Source: Hyphomicrobium sp.
GTDB lineage: Bacteria; Pseudomonadota; Alphaproteobacteria; Rhizobiales; Hyphomicrobiaceae
Assembly (NCBI GenBank): GCA_022844105.1
Contig: JALHMJ010000004.1
Location: 1-64,000 of the forward strand
Direction of reading: 5' to 3'
DNA: 64,000 nucleotides
Both the position numbers and the translations under genes were made by a program. Below the pieces are notes generated by a model. That model did no database searches. It was given only the letters and a program-made list of their open reading frames with translations, and was not told the DNA's origin. Each line of letters starts with the position of its first letter. Position 1 is the stretch's first letter. Of this stretch, positions 8,770 through 17,937 are shown piece by piece.

Positions 8770-9195
8770 TCAATTCCCGAAAGGTACGATGCCGAAGTCG
8801 CTGTGTGTAAGATTGACGACGCCTTTGTCGTCAGCAACTTTAGATACGAAGAGATATTTGACGCCGTCGCGTTCGTGGAGTTCGCCATCGACGCTGACTT
8901 CGTGCGATTGAATTTTGACGAACGTGTCGCTCGTTGCACTGCTATCGTCGTCCTCGATCCGCAGGACGACGTAATAGGCCCCGTCAGATGTCTTGATGCT
9001 GACCGGAATTCCTCCGGCTGCGCACCAGACGGCGCATTGGTGGTGCGCCGTTCCAGCCGCGAACATGATGCCTGTCAGTGCGCACCAGGTATCGACGACT
9101 TCGCCGGTGACTCGAACCCGCTCTGCTTGAGCTGCCCCGCCGCCATAAGCGACGAGCGCCGCCAACGTGCAGATTTTAAACATTCGACGCATCAT
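8770..9195 (-). CDS. Small exported Cys/His protein, possible metal binder
   Basis: A 141-residue protein with a signal peptide ending near AQA (residue 24). The core is VVDTWC (Cys38) followed by AHHQCAVWCAAGGIP (His51, His52, Cys54, Cys58) and a beta-rich C-terminal half. The HHxCxxxC cluster resembles a metal site, and the downstream SCO gene makes copper plausible, but no known family is assigned. It lies 21 bases downstream of opgC and 3 bases upstream of its likely paralogue. Periplasmic location expected. Confidence 0.72.
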   Translation of the reverse strand: MMRRMFKICTLAALVAYGGGAAQAERVRVTGEVVDTWCALTGIMFAAGTAHHQCAVWCAAGGIPVSIKTSDGAYYVVLRIEDDDSSATSDTFVKIQSHEVSVDGELHERDGVKYLFVSKVADDKGVVNLTHSDFGIVPFGN

Positions 9196-9216
9196 TACTG
9201 CTGCTCTCCCATGGTT

Positions 9217-10407
9217 CTATTCGCCCGCCTGCGAGGGGGCATGTGATAGCGAAACGCTTGGTCGCGCCGCGATGGCATGCTTGACGCCCCAGGGCTTAGA
9301 TTTGAACCAACCGACGACATAGGCAACGACAATCAAGCCTGCGAAGCCGCAAAGATTGACGATCGTGACCATTGCAATCGTGTAGCCGTTCAGCGCCAAC
9401 GCGATACCGCCCATGAGCGAGAAGATGATGCCGGACACGAAGACGGCCAGCGACTGCTGACCTACCTTGCAGCAAACGGCAACGATCGGCCCGCGCAAAT
9501 GTGAGCCTCGAACACCTGCTGCGGCATACGCGAGATAGGCTAAGGCTAAGAAGTGGACGTAGCGCAGCGGCCCGAGCGACGTTTTATCGACCAGCTCGTG
9601 TGGAACGCGGAAGCTCTCGGGCAGTGCCGCAATGCCCCAAGGGTGCGCAAAGGGGATGATCGCCACCACGACAGCCGCGGCCACCGCCACCAGCCGTCGG
9701 TCGATCGGCGGCGTTGGCAACCATCCACGGACGAAGGCGAAACCGGTGAAGAACACCAACTGCCACGCCAGCGGATTAAAGAACCATCCGCGGTCTTCCC
9801 ATGGCTCGGCGGAAAAATTGAAGCCGCCGTACCAGGCCACAACCCACAGAAGGACGCTGACCAAGAGGGCGAGTGGCGGTCCGATCGTTGCCAAGAGCAT
9901 CATCACCGGGATGAGCGTCAAGGCGACCAGATACATGGGCAAAATATCAAACAGATGCGGCACGTACGTCAGTGTGAACAGCCCCAGGATGGCGGTTCCG
10001 GTATCCGGCCCAAGAAAACGATTAAGACTGAGCGATGTGACGAATTGCGCCCCGGTCCCAAACACATGGTCGGCTCCAACCATCAGCGCGACAGCTGCGA
10101 GGAAAAGTCCGATATGGCACCAGTAGACTTGCCAGCACCGGTAAACGACCCGGGCGAGACCCAGGCGGAATCCCGCGCGCTCGAAAACACTGGCGAAGGC
10201 GATGGCTGAGGCCATCCCGGAGCAGAAAACGAACACTTCCGTCGCGTCCGAAAAGCCAAAGCGCGCCGGTATCCAGTCGTTCCAAGGGTTCCGCGGCACA
10301 TGCGCAATGAAGATGATGAACATGCCAATACCGCGGAAAAAATCCAGGCGAACATCGCGGTGCTTGGGCGGCGGCAATCGAGCCTCTGCTTTAGATCCGT
10401 CCGGCAT
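9217..10407 (-). CDS. opgC: OpgC-family membrane acyltransferase
   Basis: A 396-residue polytopic membrane protein with about ten helices. The RLDFFRGIGMFIIFIAH opening and FGFSDATEVFVFCSG that follows are hallmarks of OpgC, the succinyl-transferase that decorates osmoregulated periplasmic glucans. The ATG at 10407 is preferred because the family begins shortly before the RxDFxRG motif. Its first 17 bases overlap the end of the ThDP-enzyme gene, so the two are coupled. No glucan synthase (opgG/H or ndvB) is visible, so the acceptor here may be a different glycan. Confidence 0.85.
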   Translation of the reverse strand: MPDGSKAEARLPPPKHRDVRLDFFRGIGMFIIFIAHVPRNPWNDWIPARFGFSDATEVFVFCSGMASAIAFASVFERAGFRLGLARVVYRCWQVYWCHIGLFLAAVALMVGADHVFGTGAQFVTSLSLNRFLGPDTGTAILGLFTLTYVPHLFDILPMYLVALTLIPVMMLLATIGPPLALLVSVLLWVVAWYGGFNFSAEPWEDRGWFFNPLAWQLVFFTGFAFVRGWLPTPPIDRRLVAVAAAVVVAIIPFAHPWGIAALPESFRVPHELVDKTSLGPLRYVHFLALAYLAYAAAGVRGSHLRGPIVAVCCKVGQQSLAVFVSGIIFSLMGGIALALNGYTIAMVTIVNLCGFAGLIVVAYVVGWFKSKPWGVKHAIAARPSVSLSHAPSQAGE

Positions 10408-11998
10408 AATCCTCGGCCTCGATTTCACAAACGATGACGGAGAATGCTTCACTTTCCAATGCCTGCAGCAAGGCAACTTTGAGATCGGCGGCCGACGCCA
10501 CCCGGTAGCCGCTGCCGCCGCAAGCGCGCGCCACGTCCTCAAAGCGTGTCACGCCCAAGCGCACGCCGGCCAGCGGCAATGCGGCCTGCCGCTGCTTCAA
10601 CTCGATCAGCGCCAGGCTCTGATCCTGGAAAACAACAACAACGATCGGCAGCCCCGCATCGCGAAGCGTGGCAAGATCGCCAAGCCCCATTTCGAGACCA
10701 CCGTCACCGACAACGGCGACGACCGGCAAGCTCATGTTCGACATCTTGACGCCGGCGGCCAGCGGCACGGCAGCACCCATGGTGCAAAATCCGGCCGACT
10801 GTAGCAGCCTGAGCGGCGTATCGAGCTTGAGCTTTTGACTGAGCAGGATGCGGTGCGCACCACTATCGACCGTGACGACCGCATGCTCTGGTAGAACGTC
10901 TTGAAGGACGTCGATAGCCGCGTGTGGGCCCCATGACTGCCGCGTGGCGAACAATGCGTCGAGTTCAGCCTTCGCGGCGGCGGGACGGCCACAGTTCCAT
11001 GTCGGCGCAATCGGCGCTGCAGCCGCAGCGAGCAAGCCGAGCACGACAGCGATGTCCCCCTCGATCCGCAGATTGGACGCATGCATCGCGTGATCGTAAG
11101 CACCCGGTGCGATGTCGATCACCACGGCGTGCGTATCGAACGGATCGAGCCAACCGGTCCGCATCTCAATGGGATCGTACCCGGCAAGGATGACGACATC
11201 AGCGGCCCGGCACAGCGGCAGCAGGACACCATCGGCCAGCGGCGACAGTCCAGCCGCTCCCAGAGCCAGCGCATGACTTTCGGCGAGCACCCCTTTGGCT
11301 TTGTAAGTAGTGACGACAGGCGCACCAAACCGCTCCGCACAGCGGCGCAGCGCATCGGCCGTTCCGCCGCGGGCCGCATCGAAACCGGCAACGATCAAAG
11401 GCCGTGCGGCATGCGAGAGCCGCTCGCCGATCTCGGCCATCCCGTCGACGGTTGGCGACGACGACAATCGCCGCACGGGCATCGGCATCCGAGCGCCATC
11501 GCCGGCGATCTGGGCGGCTGTGCCGGGCGCCAGTTCGACGAACACGGGCCCCATGGGATGTGTCAGCGCCAACTCGAGGGCCCGTGCCATCACGAATCCG
11601 GCGCCGGCAGCTTCGACCTCGAAGCATCCTTTCACCAGTGGTCGCAGCAGCGCGCGCTGGTCGATGATCTGATGTGTGTAGCGGCCGCGAACCGCATGGT
11701 CCACGACACCGGCCAGGACGACGAGAGGAAGGTGTTCCTGACTGGCGTCCGCAATTCCGTTCACCGCGTTCGCCAGCCCCGGACCAAGCGTGGTGACAAG
11801 CACACCCGGACGCCCCGTCGCGGTGGCATGGCCTGCCGCCATGATAGCGGCACCGGTTTCATGCCGTGTCAGCGTAAAGGTCACCCCGGCCATGTTGAGA
11901 GCATCGATGAGGGTCACCACCTCGCCGCCCGGCATGCCAAAGGACTGCCGGGCTCCGAAGTTCGCCAATGTGCCGGCTACGACGTCCGCTACGCGCAT
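10391..11998 (-). CDS. Thiamine-diphosphate enzyme, acetolactate-synthase-like
   Basis: A 535-residue protein with the full three-domain ThDP-enzyme layout. The N-terminal Pyr domain has the catalytic Glu47 in RHETGAA, a central domain follows, and the C-terminal PP domain has GDGG (about residue 425) starting the metal/ThDP motif. The usual NN that ends this motif is replaced by QD (in VVFQDQ), an unusual metal-ligand change though Asp can still bind Mg2+. It resembles the IlvB/IlvG group but lies far from any small subunit or ilvC, so biosynthetic acetolactate synthase is unlikely. The start directly follows the upstream stop (TAAATG) and the 3' end overlaps opgC. Confidence 0.82.
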   Translation of the reverse strand: MRVADVVAGTLANFGARQSFGMPGGEVVTLIDALNMAGVTFTLTRHETGAAIMAAGHATATGRPGVLVTTLGPGLANAVNGIADASQEHLPLVVLAGVVDHAVRGRYTHQIIDQRALLRPLVKGCFEVEAAGAGFVMARALELALTHPMGPVFVELAPGTAAQIAGDGARMPMPVRRLSSSPTVDGMAEIGERLSHAARPLIVAGFDAARGGTADALRRCAERFGAPVVTTYKAKGVLAESHALALGAAGLSPLADGVLLPLCRAADVVILAGYDPIEMRTGWLDPFDTHAVVIDIAPGAYDHAMHASNLRIEGDIAVVLGLLAAAAAPIAPTWNCGRPAAAKAELDALFATRQSWGPHAAIDVLQDVLPEHAVVTVDSGAHRILLSQKLKLDTPLRLLQSAGFCTMGAAVPLAAGVKMSNMSLPVVAVVGDGGLEMGLGDLATLRDAGLPIVVVVFQDQSLALIELKQRQAALPLAGVRLGVTRFEDVARACGGSGYRVASAADLKVALLQALESEAFSVIVCEIEAEDYAGRI

Positions 11999-13363
11999 TT
12001 ACAGCGCAAACTCCCCAGGAGATCGAGCCGGCGGTCGCACCAGCGATGCCAGACCGCAACGGCGATCGATCATTCTGATGAACCGGTCCGAACTGCGAAG
12101 AGTATGGCGGACACGCGACAGCGCGATCACGTCCTGCGCATCGCCTTTTCGGGAAGCCGCAACGAGCAGCGACCTCAGAAAAACGTCACGTTGGGCATGG
12201 CTGCCGCCAAGCGACTGAAGCTGGACGCCTAGATTGGCGAGGTCATACCGCATCGCCGGCGCATCGCCTGCGGCGGCAAGAACTTCGGCAAGGGGTAAGC
12301 CGACGCGAGCAGCGATATCCGCTTGATCTCCCGTCGTGGCGGCTCGCTCGCGCAATGCTCCCATGAGTTCTGATGCCCCGCGTTTGTCACCCTTCGCCAG
12401 CAATACCAAGAGATAATGAAGCGACCCGAAAATATACGTTGTATCTTCACGCCGTCGCGAGGCTATATCGTACAGTGCATCCCACCGAGGACCGACGTCG
12501 ACACCCTCTTGCTCCAGCCGCCAGAGCAGCGAAGCCGCATTCGCCATGTCACGGAAGTCGTCAGTCGGCGTAGCGCGAACATCCTGGTCGTACAGGTCGA
12601 GAACCATTGCGACTTCGCCGCGCTCAAGGTGAAACAGCGCCAGATGCCAACCGATGTGGTAGGCAAAATTGTTGCATAGCGTCCAATCTTTGCGTGATGT
12701 TGTCAGCCATTCGATGCCTTCCGTTGTCCGGTTTGACATCTCCATGACGTGCGAGACGGCATGTAACCCCCAGGCGTCCGCCGCCTCATGACTGTAAGCC
12801 TCTCGGCCACGGCTTTCGGCCTCACGATAGTAGCCGTTTTCCTCTAAAGCGAAGGCATGGCAACCGACCACAAAGCCATAACCGCCGTTTTGCGGCGTCC
12901 AATGCGGTAGGACGCGGCGCGTCAGCGCCAGCATTTCGGCCGGCTGCCCGCACATGAAACGAAGAGAGTGCGCAATCTTGACCGCAAGAAAGTCCGTTGG
13001 ACAAATCTCAAGATGCTTTTCCAGTGTGTCCGCCGCAGCGCTGAGATGCCCTGTGGCCGCCAGGTCAACAGCCCGCACGAGCGCCCGTTCGGAAGGGCTG
13101 CCGCCATCCCGCTCCTCCAACGCTCGCAGCGCCGCCGACCTATAATCGGCTGCCACGGCGTGTGTCTCGGTTCGCCCGAGAATCACATTTGCAAGCCCGA
13201 GCAACGCGTGAGCAGAAACTAGCCCCGGATCAAGACCGAGCGCAGATTGTAAAGCGCTTCCGACGGGCCGGTGAGCAGCGACAGCTGCTACGGCGGTTTC
13301 AAACCACTGTACTGCTGAACTTTCGGAGGTAGAATGGCAACCGCCATATCGATCTATCATCAT
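11999..13363 (-). CDS. TTC38-like tetratricopeptide protein
   Basis: A 454-residue all-helical protein that resembles the TTC38 (tetratricopeptide repeat 38) family: regularly spaced helices through the length, with the GVxVGCHAFALEENGxYxEAE and DAWxLHAxSHVMEM segments in the middle. No signal peptide, so cytosolic. These proteins have no settled biochemical role; TPR arrays normally mediate protein contacts. It starts 10 bases after the SGNH hydrolase stop and its stop abuts the ThDP-enzyme start (TAAATG), which indicates tight coupling with that enzyme. Start is ATGATG at 13363. Confidence 0.8.
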   Translation of the reverse strand: MMIDRYGGCHSTSESSAVQWFETAVAAVAAHRPVGSALQSALGLDPGLVSAHALLGLANVILGRTETHAVAADYRSAALRALEERDGGSPSERALVRAVDLAATGHLSAAADTLEKHLEICPTDFLAVKIAHSLRFMCGQPAEMLALTRRVLPHWTPQNGGYGFVVGCHAFALEENGYYREAESRGREAYSHEAADAWGLHAVSHVMEMSNRTTEGIEWLTTSRKDWTLCNNFAYHIGWHLALFHLERGEVAMVLDLYDQDVRATPTDDFRDMANAASLLWRLEQEGVDVGPRWDALYDIASRRREDTTYIFGSLHYLLVLLAKGDKRGASELMGALRERAATTGDQADIAARVGLPLAEVLAAAGDAPAMRYDLANLGVQLQSLGGSHAQRDVFLRSLLVAASRKGDAQDVIALSRVRHTLRSSDRFIRMIDRRCGLASLVRPPARSPGEFAL

Positions 13364-13373
13364 TCACACTGGG

Positions 13374-14147
13374 TTATCCGAGAATGCGGCCGATGCCGGC
13401 TGCCAACAATTCCCCGATGCATTTATGGGAGTAATCATTCATGTGAAGCCCATCCGGATCCAGAAGGCTTGCCAATCCTCCAGCGCGCTGTTGTGAAAGA
13501 TACTGCATCACGCGATAGCGTTGGAGCAATGTCACTCTTGTCTGCCGCGCCGCAGTCTCGATGGCTGAGACATAGACAGCAAAATTTGGCAATTTTGCTG
13601 CGCCGATGAAATCTTGTGGATCAATAAGTACGACTTCGATCGCACGCGACTTCAGTTCAGCAATTCCTGACGTGAGTTCGCGACGAAACCTGTCGACTGG
13701 CACCCCTCGCAATACATCGTTGACGCCAGTCTGCCAGATGACGACGGCCGGGCGGCGCGACAATACATCCGTGCGCAAGCGTCGCAGCATATCCGCCGTC
13801 GTGTCGCCGTTGATCCCCGCATTGAACACCTGGACGCGGCCGCTCGCCGTTCGCCCGCCCAGCGCATGATCAAACTGCGCCACGAAGGACTGTTGCGGGT
13901 TCGATGCCCCCGCGCCGGCCGTGCTCGACGAACCGAGAAAGACTATTCGAACTTCGGATTGTTCGATGGGCACTTTCCGCAGTGTGTGATCCCAAGCCCC
14001 TCCCCACGCGACCAAGTCGGGCACGCGGCATTCGAGCGAGGTCACCGCCGGCGGCCGGGAATTCTCCGCCGACACCGGAGCCGTTGGACAAGTTGCCCAT
14101 GAAATCAATGCCAACCCTAGCGTAAACGTGAGTCGCCCATTGGTCAT
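13374..14147 (-). CDS. Exported SGNH/GDSL-type esterase
   Basis: A 257-residue hydrolase. A signal peptide covers residues 1-27 (cleavage after PVSA). The SGNH blocks are present in order: GSSS (72-75, catalytic Ser74), NAGINGDT (Gly111), GVND (Asn143) and DPDGLH (Asp232, His235). It resembles TesA-like arylesterase/lysophospholipase enzymes acting in the periplasm. The ATG at 14147 is preferred to 14177 because it leads straight into the signal peptide. First gene of the seven-gene operon that ends with the SCO gene, 10 bases before the TTC38-like gene. Confidence 0.87.
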   Translation of the reverse strand: MTNGRLTFTLGLALISWATCPTAPVSAENSRPPAVTSLECRVPDLVAWGGAWDHTLRKVPIEQSEVRIVFLGSSSTAGAGASNPQQSFVAQFDHALGGRTASGRVQVFNAGINGDTTADMLRRLRTDVLSRRPAVVIWQTGVNDVLRGVPVDRFRRELTSGIAELKSRAIEVVLIDPQDFIGAAKLPNFAVYVSAIETAARQTRVTLLQRYRVMQYLSQQRAGGLASLLDPDGLHMNDYSHKCIGELLAAGIGRILG

Positions 14148-14281
14148 CTGATCGGTACAACAGCTCCCTGCGACCATTCGTCAAACTAGTTCAGTTACGT
14201 TAGCCCAAAGGTCCCAGTTTCAAGCGAACCCGCTTTATTTCCGCAGCTGAGCCGACACCAAATCCGACCTCGCGGCAGGTC

Positions 14282-15157
14282 TTAGTCCGCCTGACGAATA
14301 GCGCTCCGTTGCGGCCGCGCGAGACCGCATTTTTCCATCGGACGGGCAGTGGTTGTCCAACCGTTCTTCTTAACCGTGACGATGTAGCGCCGGCAATCTA
14401 GCGACGACCCTTTTACGAAATGCACTTCAAAGCTCGCGAGCGTGGCGCTTGGCATCAGAGGCCACGTGAATTTTTCGTCGTCTATGGTCTGAGCGAGCGC
14501 CTTGCGAATGGCAGTCCCGGCGTTGCGATAGTCAACGTCGGACATGCTCGACAGCAAGACCCGCGACAAATCCGGATGCAAGCCGATAGCCAGAGCGCGC
14601 TTTTGATAAAGATTGCCCGGCTCGATCACCGGCTCGGCCAGCGGCTCCGGCGCAGATTGGGAAGCATCGGTTTCGCCAGCCCCCGAGGCCACGCCGGCGT
14701 TGGCTTGATTCCCTTCTGACGGCGTTGCCGGCATGGGTGTCGTGATCACCGGCGCAACCGATTCCGCCTGCGGCACCGCCTGCACTACGGCGGTCGTCAG
14801 CGGTTCGATCGACGCGGGCAAAGGTGGCGCCGAAGCCGTCGATGTCTCCTGTGCTGGCGTGGGCGTCGCCCGCCGCTCGATCTCCGCGGTCACAGCCGCG
14901 ATACCCTCGCCCACCAGCGGCCACCACATCTGTTGCGTGGACCACACTCCCCACCCACCTGCGGCGAACATCAAAAGCAGACCGATCCTGCTCCGCAAGC
15001 TGCGTGCGCGACTGCGAGGCAGCACCCCGATCCGCTCACCCGGATGCAGGCAGGACAGGTCACTGGGGTCGTATGCGCGCTCTGAGTCTGCAAAATCCTG
15101 GTCGAAGTCGTCGAATTCCCGGGCCGCCAGGGCCGCCGGTGCCAGTCCATGTCCCAT
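14282..15157 (-). CDS. Single-pass membrane protein, unknown function
   Basis: A 291-residue protein: an acidic N-terminal cytoplasmic part (1-45), a basic patch RSRARSLRSR, one transmembrane helix (about 58-78), then a long Ala/Pro/Thr/Ser-rich linker (about 95-180) and a compact C-terminal domain (185-285) with two cysteines (SLDCRRY and EKCGL). The layout suggests an inner-membrane protein with its C-terminal domain in the periplasm. No family recognised. It is divergent from the metallophosphoesterase gene with a 230-base spacer. Confidence 0.7.
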   Translation of the reverse strand: MGHGLAPAALAAREFDDFDQDFADSERAYDPSDLSCLHPGERIGVLPRSRARSLRSRIGLLLMFAAGGWGVWSTQQMWWPLVGEGIAAVTAEIERRATPTPAQETSTASAPPLPASIEPLTTAVVQAVPQAESVAPVITTPMPATPSEGNQANAGVASGAGETDASQSAPEPLAEPVIEPGNLYQKRALAIGLHPDLSRVLLSSMSDVDYRNAGTAIRKALAQTIDDEKFTWPLMPSATLASFEVHFVKGSSLDCRRYIVTVKKNGWTTTARPMEKCGLARPQRSAIRQAD

Positions 15158-15387
15158 GGCTCACTTCTCCAAACGCGAGAACGCGTGAGCCCTCCTACCG
15201 CCATCGCCGCCATCGACTTCCGGCGAAAAGATGGCAGCCCCTGTGATTTGCCCGGTCTGAGGGTCCACCCGGCCAGGTTCCACCCCGTATGAACATTTCA
15301 GCACCCGTCAGCCGGTACCTTTAGGACTTGCCCCGTTCACCGGCGTAGGATTGAATCCAGCGGCGGGGAATTTATGCGGGGGAAAAA

Positions 15388-17922
15388 ATGCAGTTCCAGC
15401 TGTTCGGCGGCGGCGACGATGACAGCCCCGAAGCTCGACGCGGCCGGCAGATCATCGCTCGGCTTCGCGCCGGCGAACTCCCCCAGATGGTCGACTGGTT
15501 CGATCCCGAACTTTTGGCCAAAGTCGGCGTGCGTTCCATCTTGTCATCCACCATCGGCTCCTACACCGATCAGCGCCTGATCCAGGCAGCTACCGACCCG
15601 GCCAGCGAAGACGAACTCAAGTCTCGCTACGATTACAGCGAGACCGGCAAGCCGGGCGACGCCTTACACGCCGATGCGTCCGGCGCCGTGTGGGTCGATT
15701 ACATCGCCGACCTCGGCGACGGTTTCGAACCGACATTTGCGATGGCCTACCTGCTCGCCCAAGACAAATTGCGCGTGGAAGGCACACTGGATGAATTGCC
15801 GGCCGCCGAACTTCTCATCATGGGCGGCGATCAGGTGTATCCCGACGCCACCAAGCAGGAGTATCAGACCCGGCTGCGCGATCCCTACGACTGGGCCTTC
15901 AGCACTGAAACGCCCAAGCGCAAGCTCTTTGCCATTCCCGGCAATCACGACTGGTACGACGGCCTGGCCTCCTTCAGCGCGCTGTTCTGTTCGGCCCGCG
16001 ATCGTATTTCGGGCGGCCTTGGCGCGCAGCTTGGCGGGTGGCGCTGTCATCAGCACCGCAGCTATTTCGCTCTCAAGCTGCCGCACAACTGGTGGATATG
16101 GGGTCCCGACATCCAGCTCGCCGACAATCTCGACGACAGCCAGCGCGACTACTTTGACATCATGGCCGACGAGACGAAACCCGGCGACAAGATCATCCTC
16201 TGTCTCGCCGAGCCGAGCTGGCTGCACCACAACTACGACAACATGCATGAAATAAGCATGCTCGCGCGCAAAAATGGCGCCAAGATTTTGGCCGTACTCG
16301 CCGGCGACTGGCACCACTACAGCCGCTACACGTCCGATAAGCTCGGCGTCGAATTCATAACCTGCGGCGGCGGAGGCGCGTTCGCCCACGCAACGCATGG
16401 GCTGAAGCGGCGCATCTCGCTCAATTGGGCCACGCCAACCGGCGCGGACCACCGAATTGCCGATCCTGCCGATCCGGAGGAATTCAATCGCCTCGAGCGC
16501 GCCGTCATCGGCCCGGATGGACCCGATTTCACGCTGCATCCCGACGACAGTGCGCTGATCAACGACCCGCCAAAACCTCAACCCGTACCAGGACCCGCCT
16601 CGCTCTCCGCCACCGGCTTTGCGGGCGATGCACTGCACCGCGCTGCCATACAATTCGCCGCCTCCGAACCAGGCGATCCAAAGCCCATCAGCGATGTCGA
16701 TGCGGGACCCGGCCGCCGCGTGAAGCCGGTGCGCAAGGAAGATATTTCCGCCGCGAGTTTCAAGTTGAAGGCGGCCGCGATTTACCCCCCGCGCTGGAAA
16801 AGCCGGCTGCTCTGTCTCAAAAATCTGGGGCTGCCGTTCCGCAATAAGAAATTCGCCATCCTGGTCGGTATCATCTACTTCATTTTCGCGTGGGTCTGGT
16901 CTTCGTCCGATCCGCGCCACTCACCCGTGATGACGAAGCTGGCCGAGGATATCGCTGTCCAGGCGCAACATGCGCGATCGGAATACGATCTGGTCCGTAT
17001 GGCGATCTCCGACATTCAGCAAAAGCTGAAGCAGCAGCAGTTGGCCCTGCCACCGGGCGAGCCGCCGACCACGGAAATGATCGTGCTCGAAGGCCAGCTA
17101 GCGGCCGCACGACTGAAGGAAGCGCCGACGCAGGCGGAATGGGCCGAACTTGATAAGCGCAGCAAGGCGGTCGACGGCGGACGCAAAGTTCAACTCAACG
17201 ACCAGATCCGCGAACTCGAGACCATGACCAATCTGACAATCGACGAGCGGCTCAGATATCTCGTGGTATTTTTCCAACAATACAGCCCGCTCGAAGAAGT
17301 CCTCAATCCGACCGCCCTTCTTGCTGCCGGTCAGCAGGGTCCGCTCTTTGCATTTCTGCTGATCGGGCTGTGGGCACTCCTCGTCAACTACGTCGAAACG
17401 GGGCCTGGATTTTCCGGTCGTGTTACCAAGTTCTCAATTGGCACTCTGCACTTTTCAGCGCACCTGATCGCGCTTCTCGTCATCAGCTGGATCGCGAGCG
17501 GCGTCGGTGTACCACTTGCCACCGTCCTGAAATATCACGTCGCCGATCCTTGGCCGGACGTGATTCGCGTCACTTGGAATTTCTTCGTCACGCTCCTCCT
17601 TGGCGGCCTGCTCGGTGGCTTCGTGATGGGCCTGTACTGGACGCTCACCTCAACGCTCATGAACATGCACACGGGTGATGCGTTCGGTGCACTCGGAATC
17701 AAAGACTACAAACATTTCCTACGCATCCGGCTCGAACCCGACCGGGCCGTCATCTATCCCGTCGCTCTTGACAACGTTCCCGGTCCATCGGGTTGGCGAT
17801 GGAAACTGAGACCCAACGAGGCCCGGCCCACGCACAACCCGCAAATTCTTCCGGTGAAACCGTTGACCCCACGGCTTCTCGAAGAGCCGATCGTGATCGA
17901 GGCCCGCAAGGTCATCGCCTGA
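15388..17922 (+). CDS. Membrane-anchored metallophosphoesterase
   Basis: An 844-residue protein. The N-terminal half is a calcineurin-like phosphoesterase with GGDQVYP (147-152), GNHDW (185-189) and GDWHHY (306-311), the metal-binding core motifs. After a proline-rich linker comes a helix at about 490-507, a long charged coiled-coil-like segment (about 510-620) and three more membrane helices (about 651-670, 689-714, 732-757), then a cytosolic tail. A GGGGGAA ribosome binding site precedes the ATG. The substrate is unknown; a lipid-linked or membrane phosphodiester is plausible from topology. It ends 15 bases from convergent amtB. Confidence 0.82.
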   Translation: MQFQLFGGGDDDSPEARRGRQIIARLRAGELPQMVDWFDPELLAKVGVRSILSSTIGSYTDQRLIQAATDPASEDELKSRYDYSETGKPGDALHADASGAVWVDYIADLGDGFEPTFAMAYLLAQDKLRVEGTLDELPAAELLIMGGDQVYPDATKQEYQTRLRDPYDWAFSTETPKRKLFAIPGNHDWYDGLASFSALFCSARDRISGGLGAQLGGWRCHQHRSYFALKLPHNWWIWGPDIQLADNLDDSQRDYFDIMADETKPGDKIILCLAEPSWLHHNYDNMHEISMLARKNGAKILAVLAGDWHHYSRYTSDKLGVEFITCGGGGAFAHATHGLKRRISLNWATPTGADHRIADPADPEEFNRLERAVIGPDGPDFTLHPDDSALINDPPKPQPVPGPASLSATGFAGDALHRAAIQFAASEPGDPKPISDVDAGPGRRVKPVRKEDISAASFKLKAAAIYPPRWKSRLLCLKNLGLPFRNKKFAILVGIIYFIFAWVWSSSDPRHSPVMTKLAEDIAVQAQHARSEYDLVRMAISDIQQKLKQQQLALPPGEPPTTEMIVLEGQLAAARLKEAPTQAEWAELDKRSKAVDGGRKVQLNDQIRELETMTNLTIDERLRYLVVFFQQYSPLEEVLNPTALLAAGQQGPLFAFLLIGLWALLVNYVETGPGFSGRVTKFSIGTLHFSAHLIALLVISWIASGVGVPLATVLKYHVADPWPDVIRVTWNFFVTLLLGGLLGGFVMGLYWTLTSTLMNMHTGDAFGALGIKDYKHFLRIRLEPDRAVIYPVALDNVPGPSGWRWKLRPNEARPTHNPQILPVKPLTPRLLEEPIVIEARKVIA

Positions 17923-17937
17923 TCCCACCGCACGGCG

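Noticed and set aside
11081-12232. A 383-codon frame opposite the ThDP enzyme gene
   Set aside because: Antisense shadow; composition and lack of motifs argue against coding.
13606-13869. Short plus-strand frame inside the SGNH hydrolase gene
   Set aside because: It lies entirely over coding sequence with intact SGNH blocks and has no start signal.
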